The notes under the pieces are model-generated. The model had not been told where the DNA came from and ran no database searches. It saw nothing but the letters and a program-made list of their open reading frames with translations. A DNA stretch of 7,010 bases from Clostridia bacterium (GTDB taxonomy: Bacteria > Bacillota_A > Clostridia > Oscillospirales > CAG-382). Location of the stretch: assembly GCA_017517985.1 (NCBI GenBank), contig JAFWWX010000061.1, positions 1-7,010 on the forward strand, in the 5' to 3' direction. Positions within the stretch are counted from its first letter, which is position 1; each line of letters opens with the position of its first letter. The position numbers and the translations under genes are program-made. Shown here one piece after another: positions 4,895 to 7,010 of the stretch.

Positions 4895-6190
4895 ATGGGA
4901 AAAAGCATTCGATACACCAAGGAAATACCGTATTACGGACATTTTGATGTTGTTGTTTTGGGAGGCGGACCTTCCGGGGTGTGTGCAGCTATAGAAGCTG
5001 CTCTGTTAAAAAAGAATGTATTGCTTGTTGAGTCAACCGGAATGCTTGGCGGTATGGCAACATCGGGTTTGGTAGGTCCTTTTATGACATGCTATGACCG
5101 GGATGGCAATATTCCTGTGGTTGGAGGGCTTTTTAGAAAAATAGTTGATAAATTGTCAGAATATAACGCGGTATATAAGCCTGAAGAACTCGATTCACCA
5201 AGTATATATACATCATTTATTGAAAGATATCACCGTCACGTTACTGCATTTGATTCATTTACATTACAGCTTGTTCTTGACAAAATGACACAGAATGCGG
5301 GGGCTGATGTTATGCTGTACACTCGCTTTGCGGACTGTATCTGCGAAAACGGCAAAATACAGAAAGTCATTCTTTCGGCACTTGAAGGACTCGTTGCAGT
5401 TGATGCTGAAATTTATCTTGATTGTACGGGGAATGCCGATGTTGCAGCTGCTGCGGGAGTATATACTTATAAGGGTGACGAACAAAGCGGTGTGCCACAA
5501 CCTGCTACGTTGATGTTTGAAGTAAGCGATGTTCAGGATGAAGGATTTATGTCAAGAAGCGCAAGACCTGACGGTCCAGTCAAAGCGTACAAAACTCCTG
5601 TAGAAGGAAAGTACAAGGTTAATCATTATCGCGTATTTGATGTGGATGCAACTAACTCAGAGAGTATGACGAACGCACATATAAAAGCACGAGAACAGGT
5701 TTTAGATGCCTATAAAGTGCTTTGCAATCAGACACAAGGGTTTGAAAATGCGAAAATTGCACAGGTTGCACCGGTTCTCGGAGTGCGCGAAAGCCGTCAT
5801 ATTGCAGGAAAATACAAAATTACGGTTGATGATATTGTAAACGGAACAAAATTCAGCGACCGCATAGCAACCTATGGATATGGAATGGATGTTCATCCCA
5901 GAAACGAGAAGGAATCCGGTAATTTCAAAATTGAAGTTGCAGAAAGATACTATATCCCTTACAGAAGTCTTATTCCGGAGGGGTGTGATAATTTAATCGT
6001 CGCGGGCAAAACAATCTCCTGTGAATCGCAGGCGGCGGGTGGCCTCCGCTGTATGCCCTGTGCAATGGCAATGGGGCAGGCGGCAGGCGTTGCTGCTGCA
6101 TTGGCTGTAACCAACGGTTGTACACCGGAAAACATCAATATTGATAAGCTGCAGACGATTCTCAGAGAAAAAGGTGCAATTTTAGACTGA
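4895..6190 (+). CDS. FAD-dependent oxidoreductase (FAD_oxidored-type family)
   Basis: A flavoprotein of 431 residues with no signal peptide, presumably cytoplasmic. The N-terminal dinucleotide fold is DVVVLGGGPSGVCAAIEAA (18-36), with E46 at the end of the second strand to hold the FAD ribose, then LGGMATSG (51-58). Further family motifs are LDCTGNADVAAAAG (175-188), VRESRHIAGKY (297-307), IPYRSLIPEG (354-363), NLIVAGKTIS (366-375) and MGQAAGVAAALA (393-404), the last closing over the FAD. The central region about 190-290 should make the substrate domain; I recognise no residue set that names the substrate. It starts 3 nt after the dehydrogenase stop, with GAGGT inside the end of that gene, so the two are co-transcribed and probably translationally coupled. 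Successive or opposing redox steps on one metabolite are plausible but unproven. Confidence 0.87.
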   Translation: MGKSIRYTKEIPYYGHFDVVVLGGGPSGVCAAIEAALLKKNVLLVESTGMLGGMATSGLVGPFMTCYDRDGNIPVVGGLFRKIVDKLSEYNAVYKPEELDSPSIYTSFIERYHRHVTAFDSFTLQLVLDKMTQNAGADVMLYTRFADCICENGKIQKVILSALEGLVAVDAEIYLDCTGNADVAAAAGVYTYKGDEQSGVPQPATLMFEVSDVQDEGFMSRSARPDGPVKAYKTPVEGKYKVNHYRVFDVDATNSESMTNAHIKAREQVLDAYKVLCNQTQGFENAKIAQVAPVLGVRESRHIAGKYKITVDDIVNGTKFSDRIATYGYGMDVHPRNEKESGNFKIEVAERYYIPYRSLIPEGCDNLIVAGKTISCESQAAGGLRCMPCAMAMGQAAGVAAALAVTNGCTPENINIDKLQTILREKGAILD

Positions 6191-6201
6191 TTACATATAG
6201 T

Positions 6202-6232
6202 ATCTTTGATGTTATATCAGATTTGTTTTTTT
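6202..6232 (+). terminator. Weak intrinsic terminator of the operon
   Basis: ATC-(TT)-TGAT (6202-6210) pairs with ATCA-GAT (6216-6222), seven pairs with a 2-nt bulge and the loop GTTAT, followed by TTG and seven T residues. It begins 12 nt past the oxidoreductase stop. The stem is AT-rich and weak, so termination may be partial. Confidence 0.4.
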
Positions 6233-6274
6233 ATTGACGGCTTTCTGTATTGAGCTTGTTCGACGGCACGTTTT

Positions 6275-6318
6275 ACAGCTAAATGTGTGCGGCTGTCAGA
6301 ACGACACATAGGTCGTTT
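6275..6318. other. Two adjacent small hairpins in the gap before the last gene
   Basis: ACAGC (6275-6279) pairs with GCTGT (6292-6296) and AACGAC (6300-6305) pairs with GTCGTT (6312-6317). The second, read on the other strand, resembles the AACGAC-CTATGT-GTCGTT hairpins I recall from dispersed clostridial repeats. No gene is visible between 6191 and 6463. Confidence 0.35.
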
Positions 6319-6327
6319 CCTACAATC

Positions 6328-6356
6328 TTGAAAACTGATGCATTTTGTGATAATAT
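6328..6356 (+). promoter_or_regulatory. Possible promoter of the membrane-TetR fusion gene
   Basis: TTGAAA (6328-6333) and TAATAT (6351-6356) are 17 nt apart, with an alternative -10 GATAAT at 6349-6354. A palindrome TATAGCTATA (6356-6365) lies at the predicted start point. The leader would be about 100 nt. Another -10-like TATACT (6428-6433) lacks a good -35, so the choice is uncertain. Confidence 0.35.
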
Positions 6357-6463
6357 ATAGCTATAAAAAAGCTTTTAAAACAACAAAAAACACAAATTAT
6401 GTTGTTCCTTTTATTCTTACTTTCATTTATACTTAAAGTGTAAATTGAAAAGGAGGACTTATT

Positions 6464-7010
6464 ATGAACACAGACAAAATTTTAGCGGAAGCAATAGCAA
6501 AGGATTATGCACCAAAGGACAATTCAAAAATAGTTGCCCTGAAAAAGCTTGAAAAAAAGGCTAAACTTCCGGCAACAATTTTTACTTACACATTTGGTAT
6601 TATCTCAGCACTCATTGTTGGCACAGGTATGAGTCTTGCTATGCAGGCAATCGGTAGTGGATCTGTGGCTATTATTGCAGGAATTATCATAGGAATTATA
6701 GGTTTCATTCTTTGCGGAATTAACCATCCTATTTATAAAAGGATGCTTGAAAGAGACAAAGCAAAATATGCTTATGAAATTGTTGAACTTGCTCGTGAAA
6801 TCAGCGAAGAAAAATCTTTTGAATATATAACAGTCAGCGAAATATGTAAAAAGGCAAATGTTAATCGTTCTACATTTTATTTGCATTATGATAACACGGT
6901 TGATTTGCTTAATGAGACAGCAAGGTTTCTGCTTGATGGTTTCATGGCATATTTTGATGATGAACGAAAGAGCATAGCCAAAAAGATTGTAGAAAGCTCA
7001 CTTGACGAAC
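6464..7010 (+). CDS. Two-helix membrane domain fused to a TetR-type DNA-binding domain, runs off the window
   Basis: The frame stays open from the ATG at 6464 to the window edge, 182 complete codons with no stop, so the C-terminus is missing. AGGAGG 7 nt upstream fixes the start. Residues 1-36 are polar and basic. Residues about 37-62 and 67-88 are hydrophobic and form two membrane helices joined by a tight GSGS turn. Lysines before the first helix and K92-R93 after the second predict both ends in the cytoplasm. Residues about 93-117 form a charged helix. Residues 122-149 are a TetR-family helix-turn-helix: ITVSEICKKANVNRSTFYLH (122-141), then YDNTVDLL. The first part resembles small clostridial membrane proteins I recall as annotated, doubtfully, 'dihydropteridine reductase'; the second resembles stand-alone TetR regulators. 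The simplest reading is a membrane-tethered transcription factor. The ligand-binding C-terminal domain and target genes lie outside the window. Confidence 0.8.
   Translation, partial: MNTDKILAEAIAKDYAPKDNSKIVALKKLEKKAKLPATIFTYTFGIISALIVGTGMSLAMQAIGSGSVAIIAGIIIGIIGFILCGINHPIYKRMLERDKAKYAYEIVELAREISEEKSFEYITVSEICKKANVNRSTFYLHYDNTVDLLNETARFLLDGFMAYFDDERKSIAKKIVESSLDE

Noticed and set aside
6605..6886. 93-codon open frame antisense to the last gene
   Set aside because: Shadow of the plus-strand membrane-TetR fusion, which has AGGAGG and recognisable domains.
6743..7010. Separate TetR gene starting at the internal ATG at 6743
   Set aside because: The GG just before it is too close to serve as a ribosome binding site, and the frame is continuous with the well-initiated upstream membrane domain.
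1..7010. CRISPR array, transposase, rRNA, complete tRNA or known riboswitch
   Set aside because: No regular spacer-repeat pattern, no transposase frame and no recognisable conserved RNA core was seen on either strand.

Overview
The window looks like an intestinal-type, low-GC clostridial (Firmicutes) chromosome. Coding regions are AT-rich, genes have strong AGGAGG-type ribosome binding sites and sigma-A-like promoters with 17-nt spacers, and A-tract/T-tract terminators readable in both directions are common. This is inferred from sequence style and protein families; there is no marker gene.

Layout. Positions 1-463 hold no gene. They contain a 19-bp terminator (80-122), a GC-richer and strongly self-complementary element (154-333), a small hairpin (363-394) and a second bidirectional terminator (397-430). 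Next comes a divergent pair: an AraC-family regulator (464-1255, minus) and a cytoplasmic GH29 alpha-L-fucosidase (1348-2661, plus). Their near-consensus promoters overlap in a 71-92 bp gap centred on a perfect palindrome. The fucosidase ends in a terminator (2710-2750), followed by a compact three-way-junction element (2764-2843). A second divergent pair follows: a DeoR/GlpR-family regulator (2986-3699, minus) facing a two-gene operon. That operon encodes a GpsA-like NAD-dependent sugar/glycerol-phosphate dehydrogenase (3842-4891) and a FAD-dependent oxidoreductase (4895-6190), 3 nt apart. Positions 6191-6463 are intergenic, with a weak terminator and two small hairpins. The last gene (6464 to the window edge) fuses a two-helix membrane hairpin to a TetR-type DNA-binding domain.

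How the parts may work together. The AraC protein probably switches on the fucosidase when fucosylated glycans are available; the enzyme has no signal peptide, so it would act on imported oligosaccharides. The DeoR protein probably senses a sugar phosphate and controls both its own gene and the dehydrogenase/oxidoreductase operon. It would do so through TTTTCA repeats spaced exactly 10 bp apart, which sit at mirrored and equal distances from the two start codons. A metabolic link between the halves is possible, because fucose breakdown yields dihydroxyacetone phosphate, the classical GpsA substrate, but nothing in the sequence proves it.

Most worth a second look: the membrane-anchored TetR-like fusion, the mirrored DeoR operator array, the two structured intergenic elements, and the dehydrogenase with an Asn-to-Ile change at the expected phosphate contact.
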